Of a stretch of 64,000 nt of DNA, positions 1-8,055 are shown in pieces. The notes below the pieces were generated by a model. The model did not search any database. It was not told the origin of the DNA and saw only the letters and a program-made list of their open reading frames with translations. Within the stretch, counting starts at the first letter, position 1. Every line of letters starts with the position of its first letter. Both the position numbers and the translations under genes were made by a program. The stretch spans positions 571,467-635,466 of the forward strand of contig NZ_BSTC01000001.1 in the NCBI RefSeq assembly GCF_030269305.1, read 5' to 3'. The stretch comes from Kineosporia sp. NBRC 101731. GTDB lineage: Bacteria > Actinomycetota > Actinomycetes > Actinomycetales > Kineosporiaceae.

Positions 1-778
1 CCCGGGACGCCTTCGCCCGGTCGACACTGGCCTGCAAAGCCGAAAGCAGGTCCACCACCTCGGTCGTGGCCTCCTCGTCGGCCTTCACCGGAGCCGGCTC
101 GGCGCCCTCGAGCTTCGCCTCGACCAGCTGCACCAGCGCCTGCTGGTACTCGTCCTCGTACTGATCCGGCTCGAAATCCGCGGCCATCGAGTCGACCAGC
201 GACGCCGCCATCCGCAGCTCCTGCGGGCGCAGGTCCACCTCGTCCTCGAGGATCGGGAACTCCGCCGCCCGGATCTCGTCGGGCCACAGCAGGGTCTGCA
301 TCATGATGACCCGATCGCGCACCCGCAGTACGGCGAGTGACTCACGCTGACGCAGGGCCACCTTCACCACGGCCACCCGGTCGGTCGCCTCCAGGGCCTC
401 GCGCAGCAGGGCGTAGGGCTTGGCGGCGCGCGCGTCGGGCTCCAGGTAGTACGACTTGCCGAACAGCACCGGGTCGACCTGGCCCGTCGGCACGAACTCG
501 ACCACGTCGATCTCGCGGCCCGTGCTCAGCGGCAGGGCGTCGAAGTCCTCGTCGGTGAGCACCACCAGGCGGCCGTCTTCCGACTCGTAGCCCTTCGCCA
601 GCTGGTCCCACGCCACTTCTTCGCCGCACACGCTGCACATCCGCTTCATCCGGATGCGCCCACCGTCTTCCCGGTGCACCTGGTGGAAGCGGATGTCGTG
701 CTCCTGGGTCGCCGAGAACAGCCGGACGGGAACGTTGACGAGGCCGAACGAGACCGCGCCCTTCCAGATGGCTCGCAT
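1..778 (-). CDS. ku: Ku protein, NHEJ (3' end outside window)
   Basis: Homodimeric DNA-end-binding protein of bacterial non-homologous end joining; it threads onto double-strand ends and recruits the LigD activities. The start MRAIWKGAVSFGLVNVPV, followed by HDIRFHQVHREDGGRI and a C-x-x-C pair (MCSVCGEE), is the classic Ku N-terminus. About 259 codons are visible with no stop, so the C-terminus lies beyond base 1. The ATG at 778 has an AGGAG about 8 nt upstream. It is divergent from the ligase and polymerase genes, as expected for an NHEJ locus, with a palindrome in between. The family call is very secure. Confidence 0.96.
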   Translation of the reverse strand, partial: MRAIWKGAVSFGLVNVPVRLFSATQEHDIRFHQVHREDGGRIRMKRMCSVCGEEVAWDQLAKGYESEDGRLVVLTDEDFDALPLSTGREIDVVEFVPTGQVDPVLFGKSYYLEPDARAAKPYALLREALEATDRVAVVKVALRQRESLAVLRVRDRVIMMQTLLWPDEIRAAEFPILEDEVDLRPQELRMAASLVDSMAADFEPDQYEDEYQQALVQLVEAKLEGAEPAPVKADEEATTEVVDLLSALQASVDRAKASR

Positions 779-829
779 CGTCTGTCTCCTCAGTTGTCGC
801 GCTGATCGACCCTGGCAGGACGGTTTAAA

Positions 830-853
830 TCCGACAGGACATGTCAAGTCGGA
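830..853. promoter_or_regulatory. 24-bp dyad between ku and the ligase gene (candidate operator)
   Basis: Half sites TCCGAC and GTCGGA flank a central GACATGTC; 20 of 24 bases are symmetric about 841/842, with only the AG/AA spacers breaking symmetry. It overlaps an AT-rich patch (TTTAAAT) and sits about 50 bp upstream of ku. It could be bound by a dimeric regulator acting on both divergent genes. The regulator is unknown. Confidence 0.45.
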
Positions 854-976
854 CACGCCGAAAACCTGGAACCAAGCATGACTGCTTGGTCTCACTCCTG
901 CCAGTGTCGACTCGGTTACCCGCTGAAAATCATCGGTCCGCGCGGCGGGGCGATTGAGGCCGTGATCGACACCCCC

Positions 977-1939
977 ATGTGCTCTCATGTGGCCATGCGC
1001 CCCATGCTCGCGACGCCGGCCGATGCCGACCGCGGGCTCCCGACCGACGCCGAACGCTGGGCCTACGAGGTCAAATGGGACGGCTGGCGGGTGCTCGCCG
1101 ACATCCACGACGGCGCCGTGCGGCTCTGGAGCCGGTCGGAGCGGGAGATCACCCCGGCCTTCCCCGAGCTGGAGGCGATCGGCCGGGCCCACCCCGACGT
1201 GCTGCTCGACGGCGAGATCGTCATCCTCTCCGGGGGTGTGCCGTCGTTCACGGCGCTCGCCGACCGCATCCACGTGACCGACCGGCGCAAGGCGCAGGCG
1301 CTCGCCGCCCGGGCTCCGGCCACGCTGATCGCCTTCGACGCGCTGCGGATGTACGGCGTGGACCTGAAGCGTCGCACCTGGCAGGAACGGCGGGAGGCCC
1401 TGGAGCGGCTGCCCGCCTCGGGCGATCACTGGCAGCTGTCACCGGTCTACGACGACGTCGGCATCCTGCTGCACGCCACTCTCGAGCAAGGGCTGGAAGG
1501 AGTGGTGGCCAAGCGGCGCGGTTCCGACTACCGGCCCGGCGTGCGCAGCAGTGACTGGCGCAAGCTGGCCCACCGCCGGGTGCAGTCGGTGATCGTCGGG
1601 GGCTGGCGGCCCGAGGTGAACGCGCGCAACCCGGTCGGAGGGCTGCTGATCGGCATTCCGTACCAGGGGCAGTTGCGGTTCGCGGGGCGGATGGGCAGTG
1701 GGTTGACCGCACCGGGGGTGCAGGCCGACCTGCGCCGTCTGCTGACGCCGTTACAACTGGAGAAGTCACCGTTCGACGACCCGGTGCCCCGGGCCGACGC
1801 CAAGGGGGCGACCTGGACGCAACCGCGTCTGGTGGTCGACGTGCGGCACATGGGCCGCACGGACAACGGGCGACTGCGGCAGCCGGTCTTCCGGGGCATC
1901 CGGGCCGATCTGGAAGCGCAGGACGTCCGCCACGAGTGA
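977..1939 (+). CDS. ligD: ATP-dependent DNA ligase (LigD ligase domain as a separate protein)
   Basis: Seals nicks or ends during NHEJ. The nucleotidyl-transferase motif EVKWDGWR (Lys near residue 33 is the AMP acceptor) is followed by DGEIV, and then EGVVAKRRGSDYRPG and WRKL of the adenylation core; the C-terminal part is the OB-fold. About 320 aa matches a stand-alone ligase domain, with no polymerase or phosphoesterase domain attached. The start is uncertain: ATG 977, ATG 995 or GTG 962 all fit and none has a convincing ribosome site. The polymerase-domain gene follows after 9 bp, so the two are surely co-transcribed. Confidence 0.92.
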   Translation: MCSHVAMRPMLATPADADRGLPTDAERWAYEVKWDGWRVLADIHDGAVRLWSRSEREITPAFPELEAIGRAHPDVLLDGEIVILSGGVPSFTALADRIHVTDRRKAQALAARAPATLIAFDALRMYGVDLKRRTWQERREALERLPASGDHWQLSPVYDDVGILLHATLEQGLEGVVAKRRGSDYRPGVRSSDWRKLAHRRVQSVIVGGWRPEVNARNPVGGLLIGIPYQGQLRFAGRMGSGLTAPGVQADLRRLLTPLQLEKSPFDDPVPRADAKGATWTQPRLVVDVRHMGRTDNGRLRQPVFRGIRADLEAQDVRHE

Positions 1940-1948
1940 GGGGGAACA

Positions 1949-2884
1949 GTGGCCGGAGAGGAACAGCTGGTCGAGGTCGAGGGACACACCCTGCGGCTGC
2001 GGAACCTGGACAAGGTGCTCTACCCCTCCACCGGCACCACCAAGGGTGAGCTGCTGCACTATCTGACCGGGGTGGCCGACCTGCTCCTGCCGCACCTGAA
2101 AGACCGTCCCGCCACGCGTAAACGCTGGCCCGACGGGGTGGAGGGAAGCACCACGTTCTTCGAGAAGAACGTGCCGCGCGGTGCCCCCCGATGGCTGCGC
2201 GACGTCACCCTGCCCGCGCCCGGCAGCACCAAGGACCGCGAGATGGTCACCTACCCGCTCATCGACGATCTGGCCGGGCTGGTCTGGGCCGCGAACCTGG
2301 CCGCACTCGAGCTGCACGTGCCGCAGTGGCGGGTGGGCCCGCGCGGTGCCGCGAAAGACCCCGACCTGCTGGTCATCGACCTCGATCCGGGCGCGCCCGC
2401 GGGGTTGCCGGAGTGCGCGGAGGTCGCCCTGGCGGTTCGGGAGAAGCTTGAGGACGACGGGTTGCACCCGTATCCCGTCACCTCCGGGGGCAAGGGCATG
2501 CAGCTCTACGCCGCGGTCTCGGGCCGGCAGGACGCTGCGTCAGTGGGGAATTACGTGCATCGTCTGGCCGAGCAGCTGGAGCGCGAGCTGCCCCGGCTGG
2601 TGGTGTCGCGGATGGCCAAGAACCTGCGCAAGGACCGGGTGCTGCTGGACTGGAGCCAGAACCACGCGGCCAAGACCACCATCTGCCCGTTCTCACCCCG
2701 GGGCCGGGAACGCCCGACCGTCGCGGCCCCCCGCACCTGGGACGAGCTGGACGATCCCGGTGCCCTGCGGCAACTGGAATTCGGTGAGGTGCTGGAACGC
2801 TGCGCCGATCTCGGTGATCCGCTGGCCACCTTGCTGCCCTCGGGTTCGCGGACCGGGGCGGGCCCGAGGGTACCGACCGGATGA
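1949..2884 (+). CDS. ligD: LigD polymerase-domain protein (archaeo-eukaryotic primase fold)
   Basis: NHEJ polymerase that fills gaps and adds nucleotides at aligned ends. Seen: LRNLDKVLYPSTGTTKGELL at residues 17-36, FFEKNVPRGAP, and the metal-binding DxD in VIDLDPG (Asp144 and Asp146), with KTTICPFSPRGRERPTVAAP near the C-terminus. 311 aa equals one Pol domain. GTG start at 1949 with GAGGGGGA upstream. With ku and the ligase it makes a three-gene split version of the single mycobacterial LigD; no phosphoesterase (3'-processing) domain is visible here. Confidence 0.94.
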   Translation: MAGEEQLVEVEGHTLRLRNLDKVLYPSTGTTKGELLHYLTGVADLLLPHLKDRPATRKRWPDGVEGSTTFFEKNVPRGAPRWLRDVTLPAPGSTKDREMVTYPLIDDLAGLVWAANLAALELHVPQWRVGPRGAAKDPDLLVIDLDPGAPAGLPECAEVALAVREKLEDDGLHPYPVTSGGKGMQLYAAVSGRQDAASVGNYVHRLAEQLERELPRLVVSRMAKNLRKDRVLLDWSQNHAAKTTICPFSPRGRERPTVAAPRTWDELDDPGALRQLEFGEVLERCADLGDPLATLLPSGSRTGAGPRVPTG

Positions 2885-2893
2885 CCGTCGGAC

Positions 2894-2899
2894 TACGTT
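2894..2899 (+). promoter_or_regulatory. -10 box TACGTT of mobA (leaderless type)
   Basis: TACGTT lies 7 nt before the ATG at 2907. No Shine-Dalgarno sequence fits between them, so the transcript probably begins at or next to the start codon. Confidence 0.5.
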
Positions 2900-2906
2900 C
2901 ACGATC

Positions 2907-3500
2907 ATGAAAACGATGAGCGCTCTGGGTGTCGTGGTGCTCGCCGGTGGATCCGGTGAGCGACTGGGCGGAGTGGACAAGGCCACTCTGACCCGGGCCG
3001 GGGTGACGCTGCTCGACGGTGTGCTGCTGGCGACCTTCGCCGCGGAACACACCGTGGTGGTCGGTGAACGCCGTCCGACGGTGCGAGAGGTCGGGTGGAC
3101 GCGCGAGGACCCACCCGGAACCGGGCCACTGGCCGGGCTTCTCGCGGGCGTCGAGGCGCTGGAACCCACCGCCCCGACCCTCGTCGGCGTGTTCGCGACC
3201 GACCTGACCAGACTGGGGGCACAAGACGTCCACCGGCTCGTCGAGGCCCTGGCCTGCGCCCCGCACGCCGACGCGGCCCTCTTCGTCGACGCCGAGGGCC
3301 ACCGCCAGCCACTCGCGGCGGTGTACCGCACGCCCGCGCTCATCCGTGTGCTGCGGGAACTCGAACCGCTGGAGGGCCGGCCGATGCGGGCCCTGGTGCG
3401 GGAACTGGACGTGATCGAGGTGCCGGACCTCGGGGCCTCGCAAGACTGTGACACGCCGGAGCAACAGGCCCGGCTCGACGAGCTCGACGATGGGGAGTGA
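2907..3500 (+). CDS. mobA: Molybdenum cofactor guanylyltransferase (MobA-like NTP transferase)
   Basis: Transfers GMP from GTP to molybdopterin, giving the guanine dinucleotide cofactor. The N-terminal loop VVLAGGSGERLGGVDKATL (nucleotide-binding LAGGxSxRxG..K), then GPLAGLLAG and the metal-site region VGVFATDL, are typical. 197 aa fits MobA. Start taken at ATG 2907, after a -10 box; ATG 2916 is the alternative. The end overlaps the region of the next small gene, the usual MobA partner in actinobacteria. A related NTP-transferase specificity cannot be excluded. Confidence 0.82.
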   Translation: MKTMSALGVVVLAGGSGERLGGVDKATLTRAGVTLLDGVLLATFAAEHTVVVGERRPTVREVGWTREDPPGTGPLAGLLAGVEALEPTAPTLVGVFATDLTRLGAQDVHRLVEALACAPHADAALFVDAEGHRQPLAAVYRTPALIRVLRELEPLEGRPMRALVRELDVIEVPDLGASQDCDTPEQQARLDELDDGE

Positions 3501-3502
3501 CC

Positions 3503-3766
3503 ATGCTTGAGGGTTGGGTGGACGAGGTCGGGGAGCACCTTTCGGTTCCCACGGGTGACGTGCAGGTGGCGGAGATCCTGGATCTGGCCAAGGAGGCGGC
3601 CCACGGCATTGCGCGTCCCGCCGCGCCTCTCACGACGTTCCTGGTCGGCTACGCCGCCGGGCTGAAGGGTGGCGGGCGCGACGAGATCGCCACCGCCGTG
3701 GGTGAGGTGCTGCGCCTGCTCGCGACCCGGCCCCCGGAGCTGGAGCAGGAGTCGGAAAAAGCCTGA
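3503..3766 (+). CDS. Small DUF6457-type protein next to mobA
   Basis: An 87-aa helical protein (LEGWVDEVGEHLSVPTGDV, then EILDLAKEAAHGIARPAAPLTTFLVGYAAG). I recognise it as the short helical domain found next to or fused to MobA in actinobacteria (DUF6457). Its role is not established; a link to molybdenum cofactor assembly is inferred from position. GGGGAG at 3492-3496 supports ATG 3503; GTG 3497 overlapping the mobA stop is possible. Its stop abuts the stop of the convergent FUSC gene in the hexamer TGATCA. Confidence 0.75.
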   Translation: MLEGWVDEVGEHLSVPTGDVQVAEILDLAKEAAHGIARPAAPLTTFLVGYAAGLKGGGRDEIATAVGEVLRLLATRPPELEQESEKA

Positions 3767-4834
3767 TCAGCCGGGCAGCAAGGTCCGGGCCTGGTGTTCG
3801 TCCATCCCGGTGGCGCCCAGCAGGTCCACCACCACCGACCGGATCTGCCCGACCACCACGTTGGCCGACAGCGACTGCGCGCCGAGCTGCTCGGGGTCGA
3901 GGCGGGCGGCCAGGGTGGCCAGGGCGGTGGTGGAGACCAGACGTTCCTGCGCCGTGCCCACCTCACCCTCCAGCAGGTGCAGGATCTCGGCCAGATGGTC
4001 GAAGATGTCGGCCAGGGCCATCGGCATCTCGGTGCCGGTGTCCAGGGCCGCGGCGATGCGGCGCACCGCCACTCGCATGTTGCGGGTCGCCCGGTCCAGT
4101 CCGGTCAGACCGCGGCGGTACCGCAGCAGCTCGGGCTGGTGCCGCCGGCGCAGCGGGGAGATCCGGCTGATCTCCTCGCCGCCGCGCAGGGCGTCGGTCC
4201 AGGCCTGGATGTCGTCCTGGGTCCGCCGGGCCCGGTCGAGCACCGCGTCCGCCCGGGCGGCGTCACCACTGCGCAGCACCGCCGCCGACTCCGACGAGAT
4301 CGCCGCCAGCTCGCGGATCAGGTCCTGTGCCTCCTTCCGTACGAACCGGCCCGGATCGGCCGGGAGGAAGGCGACGATGAGCAGTGCCGTGGTGCCGCCG
4401 ATCAGCGCGTCCTCCCAGCGGTAGAGCCCACCGCCGGGGGTCTGGGGCAGCGCGGCCAGGAAGATGCTCTGCACCGCCGACTGCGTGGTCATCAGCGCGC
4501 CGCCCCCGAGCAGCTGGGCGATCGACATGGAGATCAGCACCACCAGTGTGATCTGCCACCAGCCGTTCCCGATCTGGGTGACCAGCAGCTCGGCGATGCC
4601 CACCCCGATCGTCACGCCCAGGGCCAGCTCGACCATGCGGCGCAGGCGCTGCGTGTTGGACAGGCCGAGGCAGACCACGGCGGCGACCGGGGCGAAGAAC
4701 GGGCGCGGGTGGCCCAGCAGGTTCTCGGCGATGATCCAGGCCAGGGCGGCCCCGATCCCGCACTGGAAGATCGCGAACGCGTTCGTCCGGATCCGGAGAA
4801 CACCGTCCCGCACGGCCGTGCCCGACGTAGTCAT
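3767..4834 (-). CDS. FUSC-family membrane protein (aromatic acid exporter-like)
   Basis: The N-terminal half has about six hydrophobic segments (FAIFQCGIGAALAWIIAENLLG, PFFAPVAAVVCLGL, then ALGVTIGVGIAELLV and so on), followed by a cytoplasmic helical C-terminal half with many Arg and Asp residues. This matches FUSC/ArAE-type proteins. The PFFAPVAAVVCLGL..RLRRMVELALGVTIGVGIAELLV stretch is characteristic. The substrate is unknown. ATG 4834 chosen, GTG 4837 and TTG 4858 being alternatives. 355 aa. No partner gene of an efflux complex is adjacent. Confidence 0.8.
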   Translation of the reverse strand: MTTSGTAVRDGVLRIRTNAFAIFQCGIGAALAWIIAENLLGHPRPFFAPVAAVVCLGLSNTQRLRRMVELALGVTIGVGIAELLVTQIGNGWWQITLVVLISMSIAQLLGGGALMTTQSAVQSIFLAALPQTPGGGLYRWEDALIGGTTALLIVAFLPADPGRFVRKEAQDLIRELAAISSESAAVLRSGDAARADAVLDRARRTQDDIQAWTDALRGGEEISRISPLRRRHQPELLRYRRGLTGLDRATRNMRVAVRRIAAALDTGTEMPMALADIFDHLAEILHLLEGEVGTAQERLVSTTALATLAARLDPEQLGAQSLSANVVVGQIRSVVVDLLGATGMDEHQARTLLPG

Positions 4835-4862
4835 CACGGGCCAATCCTGGGGGAGCAATCCT

Positions 4863-4868
4863 TACCCT
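4863..4868 (+). promoter_or_regulatory. -10 box TACCCT before the aminotransferase remnant
   Basis: TACCCT lies 6 nt before ATG 4875. The promoter of the decayed gene is therefore still recognisable although its reading frame is destroyed. Confidence 0.4.
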
Positions 4869-4874
4869 GCCACC

Positions 4875-5375
4875 ATGGCGAGCACGCGTCCCCCGCTCCC
4901 GTGCACCGCACCGCTGCTGCCCGTCGATCCAGACCGGGCGGAAAGGGCAAAGCGGGCAATGGAACTCGACCTCGGGTACGTCTTCCACTCCTGGCCGGCG
5001 CAGGACGGCCGCCAGCCCTTCACCGCCGACGGCGCCCAGGTCTCGTGGTGGTGGGACGGCGCGGGCACGGCATTCTCTGGATCGCGGACGAGGTGATGTC
5101 CGGTTCCGGACGCGCGGGGCGGTGGTTCGCGGTGGCTCGCGGCCGTTCCCGGGCGGTCTCACCTACTCCGGTCACCCGCTCGCGTGCGCCGCGGCCGTCG
5201 CGAACATCGGTGTGCTGAGCGACGACTCACTGATCGGGAACGCCGGCCGGCTGGGTCGTGAGGTGTTCGGACCCGCGAACCGTTGGTGCCGGCCCTGAAC
5301 ATCACCGACGAGGAGGCCCGGTACGGCCTGGCCCTGCTCGGGGAGGCGCTCGCCGAGGTCGAGGCCGGCCTCTGA
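4875..5375 (+). pseudogene. Decayed class III (PLP-dependent) aminotransferase
   Basis: Three pieces in three frames read as one protein. First, the N-terminus from 4875 (PVDPDRAERAKRAMELDL, then YVFHSWPAQD, ending at a stop at 5096). Second, ILWIADEVMSGSGRAGRWFA from about 5063, containing the pyridoxal-binding Asp of the family's ADEV(M/Q)SG motif. Third, GGLTYSGHPLACAAAVANIG from 5152, then ITDEEARYGLALLGEAL from 5295 to the stop at 5373-5375. The intact family is about 430-460 aa; only about 165 codons remain, so the middle, including the catalytic Lys, is deleted. Nonfunctional. Confidence 0.88.
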
Positions 5376-5378
5376 GGG

Positions 5379-6179
5379 TCAGGCACTGAGCGGCGGCGCC
5401 TGGCCCGTGGACTCTTCCCAGGTGATCGGGTGCGGCGGGGCCTCGAGCACCAGCGGGTCGTTCCAGAGGGAGTAGATCGCGCGGAAGTCCTCCTCGCGGT
5501 GCAGGAGCACCTGGCGGGCGCCGTCCGTGCGCACATAGGTACGGCGCTCGCCGCCCTCCAGGCCCAGGGCGACCGTCGGGAGCCCGTCCAGGGTCTTGTG
5601 CTCGTACGTCCTCCACGGGGCGTCGACATCGGGCAGGTCGAGCACGTCGTCGACCAGGAGGGGCATCTGCGTGGCCGCGAAGATCTCTTCCGTCTGGTCG
5701 TTCCGGGTGATCGAGATCCACTGCCCGGTGAGCCACCCCGGGGTGCCCGGCTCCTGCGGCGGCAGGTTCTCGCCGTACTGCACGTACCCGGTGTCCCCCT
5801 GCAGGATCACCCGGGTCTCGCCCCCCTCGGTGTTCGAGATCCGGCCCAGAGCCTGACCGTTCCGGTCGATGCTGAGGTCGTACCGGAGGTGCTGGCCGTA
5901 GCCCACAGTGTCGGCCTCCACGTGCACGGAGGTGGCGGTGAACGCGGCCTCCATCGCACTCCGCGCGAGGTCTCCCGCGTAGTCGTGGTCGCTCGGCGGT
6001 TCCGAGGAGACGGGCGTGCTGAAGAGCGAGGTCCAGGGTTCGGCCGGGGCCGCGGTGGGCTCGACGGGCTGGTCGATGCGCTCGTTCACCCAGGTCAGGG
6101 AGAGCAGTGCGGTCAGGATCAGGACGGTGGCCAGCAGGACGACCAGAAACCGCTGGCGGCGGAGAGCAGACGACGACAT
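5379..6179 (-). CDS. Membrane-anchored extracytoplasmic protein of unknown function
   Basis: 266 aa with one N-terminal hydrophobic helix (residues about 11-31, FLVVLLATVLILTALLSLTW) and no lipobox, then an extracytoplasmic domain. The domain has alternating hydrophobic beta-like strands (VHVEADTVGYGQHLRYDLSI, ETRVILQGDTGYVQYGENLP), recalling LppX/LprG-like lipid-binding folds, but I cannot assign it. ATG at 6179. Its stop lies 3 bp beyond the aminotransferase remnant, which it faces. Divergent from purD. Confidence 0.72.
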   Translation of the reverse strand: MSSSALRRQRFLVVLLATVLILTALLSLTWVNERIDQPVEPTAAPAEPWTSLFSTPVSSEPPSDHDYAGDLARSAMEAAFTATSVHVEADTVGYGQHLRYDLSIDRNGQALGRISNTEGGETRVILQGDTGYVQYGENLPPQEPGTPGWLTGQWISITRNDQTEEIFAATQMPLLVDDVLDLPDVDAPWRTYEHKTLDGLPTVALGLEGGERRTYVRTDGARQVLLHREEDFRAIYSLWNDPLVLEAPPHPITWEESTGQAPPLSA

Positions 6180-6342
6180 GACGGATCCGTTCGGTGAAAG
6201 TGTGCGCCGCCCCGTGGTTCCGGGCGGCGAGTCAGCCTAGTTCCGCTCCGTCCGGTTCTGTACCGATTTATTGCCCGCCCGGGTCTCGATTGCGTGAATC
6301 CCACCCCGGCCCGGAGCGGAGCGCCCGCACCCCCGGACCGAT

Positions 6343-6348
6343 TACCCT
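6343..6348 (+). promoter_or_regulatory. -10 box TACCCT of purD (leaderless type)
   Basis: TACCCT is 8 nt before the GTG at 6357. No ribosome-binding sequence is present in the gap. Confidence 0.5.
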
Positions 6349-6356
6349 CGTCCCCC

Positions 6357-7664
6357 GTGAAGGTTCTTGTGGTCGGGCCAGGCGCCCGCGAGCACGCGCT
6401 GGTCCGTTCTCTCGCCACCGACCCGGGGGTGACGGGGCTCTACGCGGCCCCCGGCAACCCGGGTATCGCCGGGATGATCGGTGAGCGCAACTGCTTCGCC
6501 GTCGATGCTCTCGACCCGCAGGCGGTGGCCGGCCTGGCCGGCGACCTGGCGGTCGACCTGGTCGTGGTCGGGCCGGAGGCGCCGCTGGTCGCGGGGGTTT
6601 CCGACGCCGTGCGGGCCGCCGGGATCCCGTGCTTCGGTCCTTCGGCCGCCGCCGCGCAGCTCGAGGGCAGCAAGGCCTTCGCCAAAGACGTGATGGCCGC
6701 GGCCGGAGTGCCCACCGGAGCCTCGTTCGCCTGTTCCACGCTCGCGCAGGCGAACGACGCCCTGACCGAGTTCGGCGCCCCCTACGTGGTGAAGGACGAC
6801 GGCCTGGCCGCGGGTAAGGGTGTGGTCGTCACCGAAGACCTGGACACGGCGCTCTCCCACGCCGCCGCCTGCCTCGAGCGCGAGGGCGGCCGGGTGGTGA
6901 TCGAGGAGTACCTCGACGGCCCCGAGGTCTCCCTGTTCTGCATCACCGACGGTGTGACCGTGCTGCCGCTGGCCCCCGCGCAGGACTTCAAGCGGGCGCT
7001 CGACGGCGATCTGGGTCCGAACACCGGTGGCATGGGCGCGTACTCGCCGCTGCCCTGGGCCCCGGACGATCTGGTCGACGAGGTACTGGAGCAGGTTGCC
7101 CGCCCGACGATTGCCGAGATGGCAAACCGGGGAGCACCTTTCGTCGGTGTTCTGTACTGCGGCCTGGCCCTGACCAGTCGTGGGGTGAAGGTGATCGAAT
7201 TCAACGCCCGCTTCGGCGACCCCGAGACCCAGGTCGTGCTGGCCCGCCTGGCCACGCCTGCGGGGATGCTGCTGCGCGCCGCCGCGGTGCAGCACCTGGA
7301 GCACGTGCCGCCCCTGGAGTGGCACGAGAAGGCCGCCGTCACCGTGGTACTGGCCGCCGAGAACTACCCCGACACGCCGGTGCGGGGTGACGTCATCACC
7401 GGCGTTGACGATGCCGACGGCTGGCCCGACGCCTGGGTGCTGCACGCCGGCACGGCCCTGGAGGACGGTGACCTGGTCGCCGCCGGGGGGCGGGTGCTCT
7501 CCGTGGTGGGAACGGGTGACGATCTCGAGGCGGCCCGCACCACCGTCTACGCCGCGCTCGACCGGATCGGCCTGCGCGGTGGGCAGTTCCGGACCGACAT
7601 CGCCGAGGCGGCGGCCGCCGCCGAGCTCACCGGCCGGCTGGGTCACCCGGTCGCCCCGAACTGA
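6357..7664 (+). CDS. purD: Phosphoribosylamine-glycine ligase
   Basis: Second step of de novo purine synthesis: phosphoribosylamine + glycine + ATP to GAR. ATP-grasp enzyme. Seen: KVLVVGPGAREHAL at the N-terminus, GPEAPLVAGVSDAVRAAGI, VVKDDGLAAGKGVVV, EEYLDGPEVSLFCITDG, PAQDFKRALDGDLGPNTGGMGAYSP and FNARFGDPETQV. 435 aa is the normal length. GTG 6357 is chosen because it starts the conserved VKVLVVG and follows a -10 box; upstream in-frame sequence is not conserved. It stands alone here, away from purSQL and purFM. Confidence 0.97.
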   Translation: MKVLVVGPGAREHALVRSLATDPGVTGLYAAPGNPGIAGMIGERNCFAVDALDPQAVAGLAGDLAVDLVVVGPEAPLVAGVSDAVRAAGIPCFGPSAAAAQLEGSKAFAKDVMAAAGVPTGASFACSTLAQANDALTEFGAPYVVKDDGLAAGKGVVVTEDLDTALSHAAACLEREGGRVVIEEYLDGPEVSLFCITDGVTVLPLAPAQDFKRALDGDLGPNTGGMGAYSPLPWAPDDLVDEVLEQVARPTIAEMANRGAPFVGVLYCGLALTSRGVKVIEFNARFGDPETQVVLARLATPAGMLLRAAAVQHLEHVPPLEWHEKAAVTVVLAAENYPDTPVRGDVITGVDDADGWPDAWVLHAGTALEDGDLVAAGGRVLSVVGTGDDLEAARTTVYAALDRIGLRGGQFRTDIAEAAAAAELTGRLGHPVAPN

Positions 7665-7672
7665 GGTTCGGG

Positions 7673-7699
7673 CGTGCGGCGGGGTGAACCCGCCGCACG
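7673..7699. terminator. Terminator hairpin between purD and the convergent small gene
   Basis: An 11-bp perfect G+C stem (CGTGCGGCGGG with CCCGCCGCACG) and a 5-nt loop lie between the two converging stops. It can serve both strands. Confidence 0.65.
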
Positions 7700-7708
7700 T
7701 CCGAGGTG

Positions 7709-7897
7709 TTACCCGCCGATGGCGCCGTCCGCCTTCTGCTGGGCGGAGTCGACCTGCTTCCCGTACTTGTCCCCGGTGGCCTTGTCGGCCTGATCGCCGC
7801 CCTTGTCGATGGCCTGGTCACTGGCCTTCTCGACCTGCTCCGGGTGGTCCTGGGCGTAGTCCTGGCCCTTGTTCTTGATGTCGTCGAACGCACCCAT
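7709..7897 (-). CDS. Small Rv0909/MT0933-like protein (annotated as antitoxin)
   Basis: A 62-aa charged helical protein, MGAFDDIKNKGQDYAQDHPEQVEKASDQAIDKGG..., matching the small actinobacterial family often labelled antitoxin (MT0933/Rv0909). The label rests on one mycobacterial pair; no toxin gene is adjacent here, so a stress- or envelope-associated role is just as likely. ATG 7897 with GGAGGAG 6 nt upstream decides the start. Confidence 0.72.
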   Translation of the reverse strand: MGAFDDIKNKGQDYAQDHPEQVEKASDQAIDKGGDQADKATGDKYGKQVDSAQQKADGAIGG

Positions 7898-8043
7898 GTC
7901 GAACTCCTCCCACGGATCATGGCGGTGGATCATGGCGGTACCGCAGCGATTCCGTGAACCAGTCGAACCCGGACCGGCCGGGACCGCGAGTTGACCATGT
8001 CCCCCGGGGCAATAAGCACATGCAGACCGCCTCGGGTGCCCGT

Positions 8044-8049
8044 TAGCGT
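8044..8049 (+). promoter_or_regulatory. -10 box TAGCGT of the Eis-like gene (leaderless type)
   Basis: TAGCGT ends 6 nt before the GTG at 8056. Confidence 0.45.
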
Positions 8050-8055
8050 TCCGGT

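Noticed and set aside
7709-7897. Toxin-antitoxin module
   Set aside because: Only the so-called antitoxin-like small protein is present; no toxin gene is adjacent, and the family label is weak.
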